A stretch of DNA of 64,000 bases, taken from NCBI GenBank assembly GCA_038960095.1, contig CP152425.1:434001-498000 (forward strand). Direction: 5' to 3'. This stretch comes from Symbiodolus clandestinus (GTDB lineage: Bacteria; Pseudomonadota; Gammaproteobacteria; Enterobacterales; G038960095). The translations under genes were made by a program, and so were the position numbers. Positions 10,067-20,385 of the stretch are shown here, piece by piece (the stretch's first letter is position 1; each line of letters begins with the position of its first letter). Under the pieces are notes generated by a model, which worked only from the letters and a program-made list of their open reading frames with translations, made no database searches and was not told where the DNA came from.

Positions 10067-10417
10067 TTAGGATTGATCGGGGATGATAAAGGTTGTTGAA
10101 CGAACCAAGGTTTCTGGATAATTGGCTGCCCAGCACTCAAACCCTCCTTGGACATTATAAACCGTCAGTAATCCCTGCTGTAATAGTCTGATCACCACCC
10201 GTTGACTGCTGATACCGTGGTAACAGATCACTAAGATCGGCGTTAACGGTGACAAATGAGAGATGGCATCAAACCAGCTGTCCTGAGTTAAATGAATGGC
10301 ATCGGAAACATGCGCTGCCGTGAAATGCTGCCTGGCACGGATGTCAAACAAAAGTGTTCCCTGAACTTGCCACTGCTGGTAAGCCTGAGCCATTGACAGT
10401 TCTGAGATCTCTAACAT
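10067..10417 (-). CDS. glpE: Rhodanese-like thiosulfate sulfurtransferase, GlpE type
   Basis: GlpE is a single-domain cytoplasmic rhodanese that moves sulfur from thiosulfate to an acceptor through a cysteine persulfide. The 116-residue product starting MLEISELS has LLFDIRARQHFTAAH, the active-site loop CYHGISSQ with the nucleophilic Cys, and NVQGGFECWAANYPE, all matching GlpE rather than other rhodaneses. The frame is open for 51 codons further upstream, but that overlaps dut and has no homologous content. It lies 12 bases upstream of the broken aspC on the same strand and may be co-transcribed with it. Confidence 0.85.
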   Translation of the reverse strand: MLEISELSMAQAYQQWQVQGTLLFDIRARQHFTAAHVSDAIHLTQDSWFDAISHLSPLTPILVICYHGISSQRVVIRLLQQGLLTVYNVQGGFECWAANYPETLVRSTTFIIPDQS

Positions 10418-10451
10418 AATCGTTGTTAAAATAACTATTCTGTAGCAGCTA

Positions 10452-10910
10452 TTAATGCTTTCCAGTATGGCCAAAACCACCGCTGCCACGTTCGCTGGGG
10501 GTGAATTCCTGAACAACGGTAAAACTGGCCTGCACCACTGGCAGAACCACCAACTGAGCAATGCGATCACCGGGCATTAGCGCAAAGGACTGTTGACTGC
10601 GATTCCACAGAGAAATCATCAACTCTCCTTGATAATCAGAGTCAATTAAGCCAACTAGGTTCCCTAAGACAATGCCTTGCCGATGACCCAAGCCGGAGCG
10701 CGGCAAAACTACCGCAGCAAAACCTGGGTCTTTCACATGAATCGCTAAACCGCTAGGAATCAAGTGGCTGCTTCCCGGAAGGATCATTAACTGCTCCTTA
10801 ACACAGGCACGCAGATCTAGACCAGCAGAACCTGACGTGGCATAGGTTGGTAATGGAAACGCTTGGCCCAAACGACAATCAAGAATTTTTAGTTCGATAG
10901 GTTGCATCAT
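10452..10910 (-). CDS. dut: dUTP diphosphatase
   Basis: Dut hydrolyses dUTP to dUMP and pyrophosphate, keeping uracil out of DNA and feeding thymidylate synthesis. From the ATG at 10910 the 152-residue product reads [15 protein letters not shown], aligning with E. coli Dut. All five motifs are visible: [32 protein letters not shown] and the C-terminal P-loop-like [10 protein letters not shown]. Its start overlaps the 3' end of coaBC by 32 bases, the usual coaBC-dut arrangement. Confidence 0.95.
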   Translation of the reverse strand: MMQPIELKILDCRLGQAFPLPTYATSGSAGLDLRACVKEQLMILPGSSHLIPSGLAIHVKDPGFAAVVLPRSGLGHRQGIVLGNLVGLIDSDYQGELMISLWNRSQQSFALMPGDRIAQLVVLPVVQASFTVVQEFTPSERGSGGFGHTGKH

Positions 10911-12102
10911 AGTGTTGCATAATCTCATCAATTAATTGTTGCGCTAACTGCCGTTTACTGGCCAGCGATAATTGCGTATAGCCTTGTGCCCAATAGAGGT
11001 GTAACGCATTGGTCTCACTATCAAACCCTTGACCTACCTGAGTAATATCATTAGCACAGATCAGGTCGAGCTGCTTGTCACGCCGCTTTGCTTGGGCTGA
11101 CTTCGCCAACTGCTCCGTCTCTGCTGCAAAACCTACGGTGTAGGGACGTTGAGTGGTTAATTTTCCCACCTGGGCAACGATATCCGGGTTTTTCACCCAA
11201 GTTGTCGTTATCTCAGGTTGTTGCGATTTTAATTTCTGCAAGGCATAGCAGCGTGGCCGATAATCCGCTACCGCCGCACAACCAATAAACACCTGCTGTT
11301 GTTGAACATGATCCATCACCGCTGCCGACATTTCTAAAGCGGTGATCACATCCACTCGCGCCACCTGAGGTGGCGTTGCTAACGCCACAGGGCCACTAAT
11401 TAAGGTGACTGTGGCCCCTCGAGCGGCGGCCGCTTCAGCAATGGCAAACCCCATTTTACCGGAACTTCGATTACTCACAAAACGGACTGGATCCAGAGGC
11501 TCTTGTGTGGGCCCGGCGGTAATTAACCAACGCATACCCTGTAAATCCTTTGCGGGAGCAAATAGCTGTTCGCTCTGCATGACGATCACTTCAGGTTCTA
11601 GTAGACGACCATAGCCAACGTCACTGCAAGCTTGGAGACCTTCAGCCGGACCCCATTGATGAATGCCACGTGCTACCAATTTCTGCAAATTGCTTTGTGT
11701 CACCAAAGCACGATACATCTGTTGATTCATTGCTGGCACGACTGCAATCGGAGCTACCGTGGCCAGACAGAGTGTAGAGAGCAGATCATCGGCCATGCCA
11801 CACGCTAACCTGGCTAATAGCGAAGCACTGGCCGGGGCCACAAGGACCAAATCAGCCCACTTCGCCAGCTCAATATGGCCCATAGCCGCTTCTGCGGTTG
11901 GATCAAGTAGTGATTGAGAGACGGGATTCCCTGATAGGGCTTGTAGAGTTAATGGTGTCACAAAGGCAAGCGCGGCTTCACTAACCACAACCCTGATTTC
12001 TGCACCTTGCGCGCGCAGTTGGCGAATCAGTTCAGCCGCTTTATAAGCTGCAATGCTGCCGCTCACGCCCAGCACAATCTTTTTATTGGCCAGATGGTTC
12101 AT
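10879..12102 (-). CDS. coaBC: Bifunctional phosphopantothenoylcysteine decarboxylase / phosphopantothenate-cysteine ligase
   Basis: CoaBC (Dfp) carries out two successive steps of coenzyme A synthesis: CoaB joins cysteine to phosphopantothenate, and CoaC decarboxylates the product with FMN. The 407-residue protein from the ATG at 12102 starts [21 protein letters not shown]. The CoaC half (about 1-190) shows [27 protein letters not shown] and PAMNQQMY; the CoaB half shows [25 protein letters not shown] and the nucleotide-binding KNPDIV motif. The frame extends 23 codons further upstream but without family resemblance. It is divergent from radC, as in E. coli. Confidence 0.95.
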   Translation of the reverse strand: MNHLANKKIVLGVSGSIAAYKAAELIRQLRAQGAEIRVVVSEAALAFVTPLTLQALSGNPVSQSLLDPTAEAAMGHIELAKWADLVLVAPASASLLARLACGMADDLLSTLCLATVAPIAVVPAMNQQMYRALVTQSNLQKLVARGIHQWGPAEGLQACSDVGYGRLLEPEVIVMQSEQLFAPAKDLQGMRWLITAGPTQEPLDPVRFVSNRSSGKMGFAIAEAAAARGATVTLISGPVALATPPQVARVDVITALEMSAAVMDHVQQQQVFIGCAAVADYRPRCYALQKLKSQQPEITTTWVKNPDIVAQVGKLTTQRPYTVGFAAETEQLAKSAQAKRRDKQLDLICANDITQVGQGFDSETNALHLYWAQGYTQLSLASKRQLAQQLIDEIMQHYDATYRTKNS

Positions 12103-12240
12103 CAGGTAAGAACATCCTGTACAAAGCAATTGATGGTCCGAAGAAGCATAAGAATGTGATAAAGATTCCATAGACTACCATGAGTCATCCACAAACGACA
12201 AATGGCTCGTATCATAGGAAAAAGTCTATGAGAAGCAAGT

Positions 12241-12915
12241 ATGGTTATTTCACAAATGCCTAAAGCTGAGCGGCCACGTGAGCGGCTGCTTGAACAGGGG
12301 GCAGAAGCGCTATCCGATGCTGAGCTATTAGCCCTGTTTTTACGCACCGGGCTCCCTGGAGTCAATGCCATCTCTTTAGCCCACCAATTGCTGAATGCTT
12401 TTAAAACACTGGCCAATGTTATCAAAGCTGATTACCACACCTTCTGCCAACATAAAGGACTAGGCCCTGCAAAATTTGTGGTCCTGCAAGCCTCCATGGA
12501 AATAGTAAAACGCTGCCTGATCCAACACATTAAGCTGGATAGCCCATTAAATTCTCCTGAGGTGACTCGCGGCTATCTACAAAATTACTTCTATCACGCC
12601 CAGCGCGAACTATTTTTGGTACTATTTCTAGATAACCAATACCGGGTTATTCGCAGTGAAACGCTATTTTCTGGCACCTTAACTCGAGCATCTGTACATC
12701 CTCGTGAAGTTGTTAAAGCAGCTTTGACCCATAATGCCGCGGCCTTAATTTTAGCGCACAACCACCCCTCAGGAAACACTGCACCCAGCAAAGCTGACCA
12801 TCAAATTACCCAACGAATTATCCAAACCTGCGAATTGATTGAAGTTAAAGTGCTCGATCACTTTATCGTTGGCCAAGGCAGCATCCTCTCCTTTGCTGAA
12901 CAGGGGTGGTTATAG
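12241..12915 (+). CDS. radC: RadC / JAB-domain protein
   Basis: RadC proteins combine an N-terminal helix-hairpin-helix-like UPF0758 region with a C-terminal JAB/MPN metalloprotease-type domain; their biological role is uncertain despite the name. The 224-residue product has the usual length, with RPRERLLEQGAEALSDAELL near the start and the metal-binding motif HNHPSGN at residues 173-179 followed by P-S-x-A-D. It is divergent from coaBC. In E. coli rpmB and rpmG follow; here a tRNA-Leu gene does. Confidence 0.95.
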   Translation: MVISQMPKAERPRERLLEQGAEALSDAELLALFLRTGLPGVNAISLAHQLLNAFKTLANVIKADYHTFCQHKGLGPAKFVVLQASMEIVKRCLIQHIKLDSPLNSPEVTRGYLQNYFYHAQRELFLVLFLDNQYRVIRSETLFSGTLTRASVHPREVVKAALTHNAAALILAHNHPSGNTAPSKADHQITQRIIQTCELIEVKVLDHFIVGQGSILSFAEQGWL

Positions 12916-12949
12916 CTGATTTTAATCCTAATTTTTCTACCGATAGCGT

Positions 12950-12977
12950 TTGCATTAGCTTTAACAGTGATTATAAT
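12950..12977 (+). promoter_or_regulatory. Sigma-70 promoter for tRNA-Leu
   Basis: TTGCAT (12950-12955) and a perfect TATAAT (12972-12977) are separated by 16 bases. The expected start point, about 12984, is a few bases upstream of the tRNA at 12992. This is the clearest promoter match seen in the window. Confidence 0.75.
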
Positions 12978-12991
12978 GGCCGAGCAATAAA

Positions 12992-13078
12992 GCCGGGGTG
13001 GCGGAACTGGTAGACGCAGCGGATTCAAAATCCGCCGATGGTAACATCGTGAGGGTTCGAGTCCCTCCCCCGGCACCA
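12992..13078 (+). tRNA. tRNA-Leu (anticodon CAA)
   Basis: The 87-base sequence folds as a class II tRNA: acceptor stem GCCGGGG/CCCCGGC, D arm with GGTAGACGC, anticodon stem GCGGA/TCCGC with loop TTCAAAA giving anticodon CAA, a long variable arm (CGATGGTAACATCG), T loop GTTCGAGTC and an encoded CCA end. The long variable arm and discriminator A fit leucine. It reads UUG codons. Confidence 0.97.
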
Positions 13079-13323
13079 CTCGAGGATCTAGGCGTTTGAT
13101 GCCGAAGTCAGATATCTCAGAATTTAGCCTCGTTGACACTCCTGAATATCTTAACAATTAAGTTAATAAATTAAACTAATAATTTGGTCTCCGTTGAAAA
13201 AATATTCATAAAGCCTGGTGCTATAAAATGCTATTATTTAAAAAAAGTAATTTATGTTAAAATATATTTTATAAAATGAATTTTTTACAGTAGTGGCGGT
13301 ACTAAGGATACCCATTATGTTAA

Positions 13324-14196
13324 ATGGTTTGGTTAGTTCTTGAACAAGTATATAATAGCCACATTAAAGGAAAATTCCCTGAAAACCTTAGGAAGGTATT
13401 ATACCAATTAACCGAGCCTTTCAAGGTTTCTTATGAACGTACTAACTTAGATGACGCTATTTTAACATTCAGCCTGCAAGATAATACCAACGCCTTCGGT
13501 CAAATACTACAAGCTGATTCGGATTAAACAGATTATTTAAATTTGAGTAGAATGCAACTACAGCAGCTGCCACCCTTACTAGATAGACTGTCTCAGCTAA
13601 CTTATCTAAATATTAATCTAAACGATAGTTTAACCCCTTTGCAAGTAGCTAAGTGGCTAAATAATTTGTCTAGACCTAGCATACTTAAAATAGGGATTGG
13701 GGCATTCAGTAACGGTGAAAATGGTTTTATAAGTGATATGACTGCTGCTAGATTACATTTTTCTGGAAATACCCAAGACTATAATGATGGAAGACAGTAG
13801 CCACTAGAAGTTTCGTTTATTAATAATTAGTTTCCCGCTAATGTGAATGATCAAAGATTTTTCCAAACCTAAGAAGTCATTCGCGATGGTAGAACTATTC
13901 ACCAAACCACCTGGAATCGGAGCCCTTTTTATTTAGAGAAGCTAGAGGCTCTGTTAACAGAAGTCGTTCAATTATCAGATAATGCTTTGACTCAGATAAC
14001 ATCTGAGTGTGAAGAACACAAAGAGAAATTGATTGTGCTAAACGTCGTAAAGCAGTTGCAGGAAGTGTGTGATCAAAATCTTTTAGCTCAAGAAATTGCT
14101 GGCTTATTTGCTGAATTACCCCAGCTAAGCAGCGTAGAAGATTACTGTGATCAAATAGCAATCTACCCAAACTTAGTTTTACCTGCGGATCAGTAA
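13324..14196 (+). pseudogene. Effector-like gene with four in-frame stops, NEL-like C-terminus
   Basis: One frame from 13324 to 14196 reads as protein throughout but contains TAA at 13525, TAG at 13798, TAG at 13828 and TAA at 13870, and no frameshift. The middle (LPPLLDRLSQLTYLNIN) resembles a leucine-rich repeat. The C-terminal part around SECEEHKEKL (Cys codon at 14008), LLAQEIAGLF and LPQLSSVE lines up with the segment around CHDKAI, LITLGSSLF and EEQLKDIV of the intact NEL-type ligase at 59242. I therefore read it as a dead LRR-NEL effector gene. The alignment was done by eye and the N-terminus is uncertain; the gene may begin further upstream. Confidence 0.6.
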
Positions 14197-14235
14197 ATAT
14201 TAACTGATTAGTGATTAAGTCAGTTGGCAGGTTAT

Positions 14236-15924
14236 CTACGCAGGATCGCTTGCCAATTGCCGCTGGTAGTACAGCAGTGCAAAGCGATGGTTTTGCCATT
14301 GCCTATCAGCTTTTGGCCAACGTTCAGAAATCAAGCCGTCCTCATTTAGATGCAATAAAAGAGCAATATTTCCTGCTAAACGTGCTTCTGATAACCACTC
14401 AGGAAACTGCTGTACCGTTAGATAACGTCGTCGACTATCACTGTAATTGATCCCATACCGCAACTCCCCAGGATCACCCACTAACAGCAAATCCTCTCGC
14501 TTTAGTTGCCATCCTGCACCAACTGCCAGGGCAACATCATTACTCACTAGAATATCGCTCTGACTTAACCAATGCTGGTGTCGCTTTAAAAAAGCCTCAG
14601 GCCATTTAGTGTTGATGATCGATTGGGGCAAGGCATAGGCCAATAGCCATCCGAGCAGTACCGGGCAAGTGGCAGTCATCCACCAACGTTTTAATGGTTG
14701 GAACCAAGAAAACAGCGCCAACACCCCCCAGCCAGCAAAACTGAATAATGCGATTAGCCAAGTGGCCCGTTCTCCGGGGACATATAAAGGTTCATGCGGT
14801 AGTAACTGTTGGTGAAATCCAATGATTCCACAACAGAGTAAGCTAAACAGAAAATTGAGTAGTGTATTCCAATGAAATGGTGACACCGCTCCCTGCTCAC
14901 GCGCCTCTACCACTCGATTGCCTATTAATAGTGCTAATGGAGCAAAGCAGGGCAAAATATAGGTTAGCAACTTCCCTTTAGCAAAACTCAACAGAATAAA
15001 GGGCCCGAGAAACCAGCATAAAAAATAGCGATAGCGGCAGCTTGGATCACTGTTACGCCGCTGCCAACCGAGCCATAGTGCAGAAGGTAAAAAACCCAAC
15101 CAAGGCAAGCTTCCTAACAGTAGCAATGGCAAATAAAACCAGCAGGGTGCCCGATGTTGCGCCTGCTCACTGCTAAAGCGCTGGATATGCTCTACCCAGA
15201 AAAAGTAGTGCCAATAATCCGGCTCTCGCTGGGCAATGGCAATCACCCAGGGTAGAGTGACTAATAAAAAGCTGCCAACAATCCAAACCGTTTGCCGAAA
15301 TAATCGATTCCACCCAGATTGCCATATGAAATAGGGCAATAGGGTGACGGCAATAATCGCTCCAGCCACAAAGCCTTTGGTCAAAAAAGCCATACCGGCG
15401 GCACCGCCTAGTACTATCGCTGCCAAACGCTGGTGCTGGCTTTTAGCCGCGGTTAATAATCCATAAGCACTTGATAACGCTAAAGTTACCCAAAAAGACA
15501 TTAAGCCATCTAGCACTGCATAAGTCCCAATACCATAGACCAGTAGCAGCGATAGATAGACCAAACTGGCGGTTATGGCTCGATGGCGACAACACCAAAC
15601 TCTGTTTGCTAAGTGATAAACGAGCCAAGCACTTAAACCAGTGGACAAGGCTGATGCAAAACGCACTGCAAAACGATTCTCTCCGAACAGCCACTGACTC
15701 AGTGCATTCCACCAATAACCAGCAATCGGTTTCTCAAAATAGCGGTGTCCCAATAGCTTAGGGACTACCCATTCTCGCTGCTGTAACATTTCACGACTGA
15801 TCTCCGCATAACGTGTCTCATCCGGCATCCACAATAGACGGTCATTCAGCGGTACTAAATAAGCGATAGCAAAAAATAGTATTAACAGCAGCCAAGGCGT
15901 TGCTTGCCCCATGATTCTACGCAT
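14236..15924 (-). CDS. arnT: Lipid A 4-amino-4-deoxy-L-arabinose transferase
   Basis: ArnT is an inner-membrane GT-C transferase that moves L-Ara4N from undecaprenyl phosphate to lipid A on the periplasmic face, giving resistance to polymyxin and cationic peptides. The 562-residue product has the signature WMPDETRYAEISREML, then RYFEKPIAGYWWNALSQWLFG, and about twelve hydrophobic segments before a soluble C-terminal domain. The ATG at 15924 overlaps the arnD stop in an ATGA junction, indicating translational coupling. The frame extends 19 codons upstream into arnD without homologous content. arnE and arnF, which normally follow, are absent. Confidence 0.95.
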   Translation of the reverse strand: MRRIMGQATPWLLLILFFAIAYLVPLNDRLLWMPDETRYAEISREMLQQREWVVPKLLGHRYFEKPIAGYWWNALSQWLFGENRFAVRFASALSTGLSAWLVYHLANRVWCCRHRAITASLVYLSLLLVYGIGTYAVLDGLMSFWVTLALSSAYGLLTAAKSQHQRLAAIVLGGAAGMAFLTKGFVAGAIIAVTLLPYFIWQSGWNRLFRQTVWIVGSFLLVTLPWVIAIAQREPDYWHYFFWVEHIQRFSSEQAQHRAPCWFYLPLLLLGSLPWLGFLPSALWLGWQRRNSDPSCRYRYFLCWFLGPFILLSFAKGKLLTYILPCFAPLALLIGNRVVEAREQGAVSPFHWNTLLNFLFSLLCCGIIGFHQQLLPHEPLYVPGERATWLIALFSFAGWGVLALFSWFQPLKRWWMTATCPVLLGWLLAYALPQSIINTKWPEAFLKRHQHWLSQSDILVSNDVALAVGAGWQLKREDLLLVGDPGELRYGINYSDSRRRYLTVQQFPEWLSEARLAGNIALLLHLNEDGLISERWPKADRQWQNHRFALLYYQRQLASDPA

Positions 15925-16826
15925 CAGAATGCATCCTCTTTTTTGCCTTGACAAGCAACCCAACCCTCGCGACCTAAACAACTCCCCTGGCGTAAGATTC
16001 CGCCTCTAGCAATAGTGGTGGCTTCTGATATCAGCTGTTCTAGGGGACAAAATTGAATCCCCTGTTGCTTGGCTACTAACAATAGGCGCTCAAAAGCTTC
16101 TGCCTGTCCCATACCTTCAACTTCAGCATGAATGGTATAGACTGCATACTGAGTCTGTTGCTGGATTTTTTGTATGATAAAGTCGTTGTAGCTTTTAACT
16201 GTAGTTAAACGGCCGATCACCTCATCAAAGGTGGGCAGTGATACGGGTAGCTGCAGTCGACCATAATCCCCAGTCGCTAATCGTGGGTAAAACGGCGTGG
16301 TTCCTCGACAATCGCTGTGATACTGCAGAGGAAAGCCCTGCTGCATCTCGATGACCCGTTGATCGGCACGCCAACCGGGCACTGCTGAGCAGCTGACGGT
16401 TCGCCCAAGAATTTGATTGAGAGCATCCATCCCCTGTTTAAACTGTGCGGTTAAATAGCTCGACGACCAACGAGCCACCTGCATTTGCCAGCGGTAATGA
16501 TCCCAAGCATGCAGCCCGATCTCATGGCCGGCAGCATCGGTCTGCCGAAAAATATCAGCACAAGCATTACCAATCCGCCGACCCGGCCAAGCAGTTCCTG
16601 CCAAAAGTATTTGCCAGCCATACAGTGATAGCGCTTGTGAACGCAGCATCTTCCAGAGAAAAGCAGGTTTCAGCAAACGCCAAAGATGGCGCCCCATGTT
16701 GTCGGGACCCACGCTAAAAAAAAAGGTAGCGTAGACCTCTTGGTGCGCTAATAGCGCCAATAATCGGGGAACCCCTTCCCGAGTTCCCCGTAAAGTATCG
16801 ACATCAATGCGTAAACCCACTTTCAT
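15924..16826 (-). CDS. arnD: Undecaprenyl-phosphate-Ara4FN deformylase
   Basis: ArnD removes the formyl group from undecaprenyl-phosphate-Ara4FN before its flipping and use by ArnT. The 300-residue polysaccharide-deacetylase-fold protein begins MKVGLRIDVDTLRGTREGVP, with the metal-binding Asp in RIDVDT and the HEIGLHAWDHYRWQ motif holding the metal-binding His residues. VPGWRADQRV and YTIHAEVEGMG are further family blocks. It lies 54 bases downstream of arnA and overlaps arnT by four bases. Confidence 0.94.
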   Translation of the reverse strand: MKVGLRIDVDTLRGTREGVPRLLALLAHQEVYATFFFSVGPDNMGRHLWRLLKPAFLWKMLRSQALSLYGWQILLAGTAWPGRRIGNACADIFRQTDAAGHEIGLHAWDHYRWQMQVARWSSSYLTAQFKQGMDALNQILGRTVSCSAVPGWRADQRVIEMQQGFPLQYHSDCRGTTPFYPRLATGDYGRLQLPVSLPTFDEVIGRLTTVKSYNDFIIQKIQQQTQYAVYTIHAEVEGMGQAEAFERLLLVAKQQGIQFCPLEQLISEATTIARGGILRQGSCLGREGWVACQGKKEDAF

Positions 16827-16880
16827 AGAATTCTCACGAGAAAACCTGCTCCCTAAGTCACTGACGGATTTTTGCTAAAG

Positions 16881-18860
16881 CTAAAGAGACTCTACTTGAG
16901 TCCGCAAAAAATAGTCTAGCGTCCGTTGTACCGTAGTTTCTAACGGAAGCTGTGGCTGCCAATTCAAATAACGCTGAGCATTGCGGATGCTGGGACGGCG
17001 ATGCGAGACATCTTGATAGCCCTTTCCATAGTAAGCTTGACTCTCAACAGCCTTAAATCCAGCAAAGGGTGGAAAGTGGCGCCGCAGAGGATGCGCTTCA
17101 AAAGCCTGGTGCAGCATCCGGGCTAGCTCTTTAATGCTCGCTTCATTGTAGGGATTGCCAATATTGATAATTTTACCGTTACAAACCGCTTTCGGATCAG
17201 CAATAATTCGAAACAATGCTTCAATTCCCTCTTCAATGTCGGTGAAACAGCGCTTTTGCTCACCACCATCCACCAGTTGAATCGGTGTTCCTTCTACTAA
17301 ATTTAGAATTAATTGGGTAATCGCTCGTGAACTACCAATACGTGCCGACTCCAGAGAATCCAATCGAGGTCCCATCCAATTGAAAGGACGGAATAGCGTA
17401 AACGAAAGCCCTTGGTCACGGCCATAAGCCCAAATAATCCGATCCAGCAGTTGCTTGGAGACCGAATAGATCCAACGTGGTTTACCAATAGGTCCGACAA
17501 CTAGCCGCGAACGATCTTCATCAAATTGCTCATCCTCGCACATTCCATAAACTTCGGAAGTTGAAGGAAAAATAATTCGCTTTTGATAGCGCACACAGTA
17601 GCGAACAATTTTCAGATTCTCTTCAAAATCTAGCTCAAAAACCCGTAACGGATCACGGACATAAGCCACCGGCGTGGCTATTGCGACTAACGGCAATATG
17701 ACATCACATTTTTTAATGTGGTACTCAATCCATTCTGAATGGATGCTAATGTCGCCTTCCACGAAGTGAAATCGCGGATGGTCGATAAAACGTTCAATGG
17801 CATCGCGACTAATATCGAGCCCATAGACTTCATAATCTGGATGATGCAATAGGCGCTCTGTTAAGTGGTTACCAATAAAGCCGTTGACCCCCAGTATTAA
17901 CACTCGGGTACAGTGTCGAATCGCCGTCATAGTGCGTGGCGTAGCCAAGAGCTGTTGTCCTGCTACCAACCCTACTTCCTCTACCAACTGCCTAGCATGC
18001 AGATAGAGTCCCTGGTTAATAGATGCCATTTCCAGCGTTAATCGCCCCTGCCCGCAGGCAACTTGCAGTGGTTCGGTAGCGATAATGGTTCCTGGAGGCT
18101 GATGACTTGGCTCTGTCGTTGCGGTAGCCTGCCAAATAGTCAGACATCGTTCACCAAGCCAGGTGAATGCACCGGGATAGGGTTGAGTCACCGCTCGCAC
18201 TAAATTGGCAATTGCTGTTGCTGGTTGCCGCCAGTCAACCAGTCCATCAGTAGCCGTGCGGGCACCATAATAGCTGGCTTTCTGTTCATCTTGCGGCCTT
18301 AAAGGCGGTATGCCCTGCAAAAAACTTGGCAGAGTATCGGCTAACAGTGTTTGAGCAGCACGGTTCATTTTGCGCTGTAGGGTTAATGCCGTATCCTCTG
18401 CGGCGATAGCCACTGTTCGTTGAGCAACAATAGCCCCGGCATCAGGCCGCTCAACCATCCGGTGTAATGTGACCCCGGTTTCTGTCTCACCGTTCACCAA
18501 AACCCAATTGACCGGCGCACGTCCGCGATAACGAGGCAGTAATGAGCCATGTAAATTGTAAGCACCCTGGGGGGCTATCTGCAAAATTTCCGGCCCCAAC
18601 AGCTGTCGATAATAAAAGGAGAAAAGGATATCAGGCGCTAATTGGCGAATACGTGCAATCCACAGCGGATGGTTAATGGCACTAGGAGCATAAACTGACA
18701 GTTGATGCGCAGCCGCACACTGAGCCACCGAGGCAAAAAAACGGCTCTCTTGTGGATTATCTTCGTGAGTAAACACCGCTTGAATGGTAAAACCAGCCGC
18801 TAACAGGGCTTCGATGCCGCTGCAGCCAATATCATGGTAAGCAAATACAACCGTTTTCAT
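16881..18860 (-). CDS. arnA: Bifunctional UDP-Ara4N formyltransferase / UDP-glucuronate decarboxylase
   Basis: ArnA has two separate activities: its C-terminal domain oxidatively decarboxylates UDP-glucuronate to the 4-keto sugar, and its N-terminal domain formylates UDP-Ara4N. The 659-residue product matches the usual 660. The formyltransferase domain (1 to about 305) shows [18 protein letters not shown]; the dehydrogenase domain (about 315-659) shows [14 protein letters not shown] for [11 protein letters not shown] and [10 protein letters not shown]. It overlaps arnC by four bases. The step between the two ArnA activities needs the aminotransferase ArnB, which is not in this window. Confidence 0.96.
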   Translation of the reverse strand: MKTVVFAYHDIGCSGIEALLAAGFTIQAVFTHEDNPQESRFFASVAQCAAAHQLSVYAPSAINHPLWIARIRQLAPDILFSFYYRQLLGPEILQIAPQGAYNLHGSLLPRYRGRAPVNWVLVNGETETGVTLHRMVERPDAGAIVAQRTVAIAAEDTALTLQRKMNRAAQTLLADTLPSFLQGIPPLRPQDEQKASYYGARTATDGLVDWRQPATAIANLVRAVTQPYPGAFTWLGERCLTIWQATATTEPSHQPPGTIIATEPLQVACGQGRLTLEMASINQGLYLHARQLVEEVGLVAGQQLLATPRTMTAIRHCTRVLILGVNGFIGNHLTERLLHHPDYEVYGLDISRDAIERFIDHPRFHFVEGDISIHSEWIEYHIKKCDVILPLVAIATPVAYVRDPLRVFELDFEENLKIVRYCVRYQKRIIFPSTSEVYGMCEDEQFDEDRSRLVVGPIGKPRWIYSVSKQLLDRIIWAYGRDQGLSFTLFRPFNWMGPRLDSLESARIGSSRAITQLILNLVEGTPIQLVDGGEQKRCFTDIEEGIEALFRIIADPKAVCNGKIINIGNPYNEASIKELARMLHQAFEAHPLRRHFPPFAGFKAVESQAYYGKGYQDVSHRRPSIRNAQRYLNWQPQLPLETTVQRTLDYFLRTQVESL

Positions 18861-19831
18861 GAACGCTCCGTGGAATCATCCGTTTGGTGGACTACCTGCC
18901 GAATAAAGTAGCGCGGCCGCCCCCGAACTTCGTTATAGATGCGACCAATGTACTCCCCCAATAAACCCAGTCCCATCAGTTGCACTCCAATAAAGGTAAA
19001 CAACACGGCAAATAGAGTAAATACTCCATTGGCCGCCCAAACTGGGCCCCAAACCAGCCGTAGCACGATTAGCACCAAAGACAATAAAAAGCCAGCAGCA
19101 GCAATCACACTACCCAGTATGCTGAGGCAACGTAAGGGAAGCGTTGTCATACAGGTCATTAAATCAAACAGCAAATTAACCAACTGCCATAAATTATATT
19201 TAGATTCACCGTAACGGCGTTCTGTGTGTGCAACGGGTAATTCAGTGGAGTGACGCGAAAAGCTATTGGCCAAAATCGGGATAAAAGTACTGCGCTCTGG
19301 ACAGCTTAGCATCGCTTCGACAATGGGTCGGCGATAGGCTCGCAGCATACAGCCATAATCACTCATCACTTGCCCGGTTATCGTTTGTGTCAGCTTATTG
19401 ACTAAACGGGAAAAGAATTTGCGAAATCCTGGATCTTGTCGCCCAATACGAATCGTTCCCACGACTTCATAGCCTTTCTGGGCTGCCTCTACCAGCTGAG
19501 GAATCGCTTCTGGAGGATTTTGTAGATCGGCATCGAGAGTGATGATAACATCCCCACGGCTTTGTTGAAATCCAGCCATAATCGCCGCATGCTGCCCATA
19601 ATTACGGTTGAGCAGCACCCCAACGATCTGACCGACTGCTTGTTGTGCAGCCTGAGTGATTATTTGAGCGGAGTCATCACGACTACCGTCATCCACCAAA
19701 ATAATCTCATAGGCCAGCTGCAGGGATTCACAGGCCTTCTGGGTACGTTCGAATAGCTCTGGTAAGCTAAGCGACTCGTTGTACACGGGTATCACGACGG
19801 AGACAAATTGGATAGGAGTACTAGTTAGCAT
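18857..19831 (-). CDS. arnC: Undecaprenyl-phosphate Ara4FN transferase
   Basis: ArnC is a membrane-associated GT2 glycosyltransferase that transfers Ara4FN from UDP to undecaprenyl phosphate. The 324-residue product has the GT2 domain with [26 protein letters not shown] and [19 protein letters not shown], and two C-terminal membrane segments (about residues 235-258 and 270-292) ending in [18 protein letters not shown]. It is the first arn gene here, whereas arnB usually precedes it, so its promoter must lie in the 554-base gap upstream. It overlaps arnA by four bases. Confidence 0.95.
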   Translation of the reverse strand: MLTSTPIQFVSVVIPVYNESLSLPELFERTQKACESLQLAYEIILVDDGSRDDSAQIITQAAQQAVGQIVGVLLNRNYGQHAAIMAGFQQSRGDVIITLDADLQNPPEAIPQLVEAAQKGYEVVGTIRIGRQDPGFRKFFSRLVNKLTQTITGQVMSDYGCMLRAYRRPIVEAMLSCPERSTFIPILANSFSRHSTELPVAHTERRYGESKYNLWQLVNLLFDLMTCMTTLPLRCLSILGSVIAAAGFLLSLVLIVLRLVWGPVWAANGVFTLFAVLFTFIGVQLMGLGLLGEYIGRIYNEVRGRPRYFIRQVVHQTDDSTERS

Positions 19832-20385
19832 GCTACCACTGGCTTTGGTTTGCTAGAATAGGGCAGACTAACGCGTTAACGCTCAGGTTGCAAGGCCCGT
19901 ACTGTAAGGAATCATGGTGACATGATTCCTTGCAGAAAAGATTTTAAATGATTTAGTAACCAGCTTTAGGGTTATCTATACTCTAGCACGTACACAATCG
20001 CTTTTATAGATGATGCTTGAGCACGGTGGTGTAAACTATTTTTTATTGACTATTAACAAAATCCACATACTCATTATAAATACCCACGTCCCATACTGAA
20101 GAAAATACCTATTTTTGATTTTTATCTTTCTTTTTAAGAAATGTATGGTTAATGTAAAAACTAAGCAAGATAAATTAAAAAACCGGAGGAATTTTGTTTC
20201 TGTTTTTATAGAAATAAAAAGTACAGCTGCTGAAAGGACATTGCGAACAAGGAGAAGAACAAATCCTTGTGCAATTTAATGATCTCAATAATCATTGCTA
20301 AGGGATTTACTTTAAATTGAACGGTATCCTCAGGCTGAAGCAAGGTTCCCCTTGCAAAGATGTAGATCCCCTGTCCCATTTTTGA
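19832..20385. other. 554-base gap between glmU and arnC with hairpins
   Basis: No convincing gene is present. It contains a strong hairpin at 19902-19935 (listed separately) and a small one, GCAAGG-TTCC-CCTTGC, at 20340-20355 just after glmU, without a T run. arnB would be expected immediately upstream of arnC; no trace of it is readable, so it was moved or fully deleted. The right half is AT-rich and presumably carries the arnC promoter, but no clear PmrA-type box was found. Confidence 0.5.
19902..19935. other. Strong hairpin upstream of arnC
   Basis: CTGTAAGGAATCATG (19902-19916) pairs with CATGATTCCTTGCAG (19921-19935) around GTGA: a 15-bp stem with one G-T wobble and a four-base loop. 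No T run follows on either strand, so it is not a standard intrinsic terminator. It lies about 70 bases before the arnC start, so it would fall in the 5' leader of an arn transcript. Confidence 0.65.

Noticed and set aside
10418..10570. N-terminal extension of the glpE frame
   Set aside because: It overlaps dut in another frame and has no rhodanese-like content; the homologous start is at 10417.
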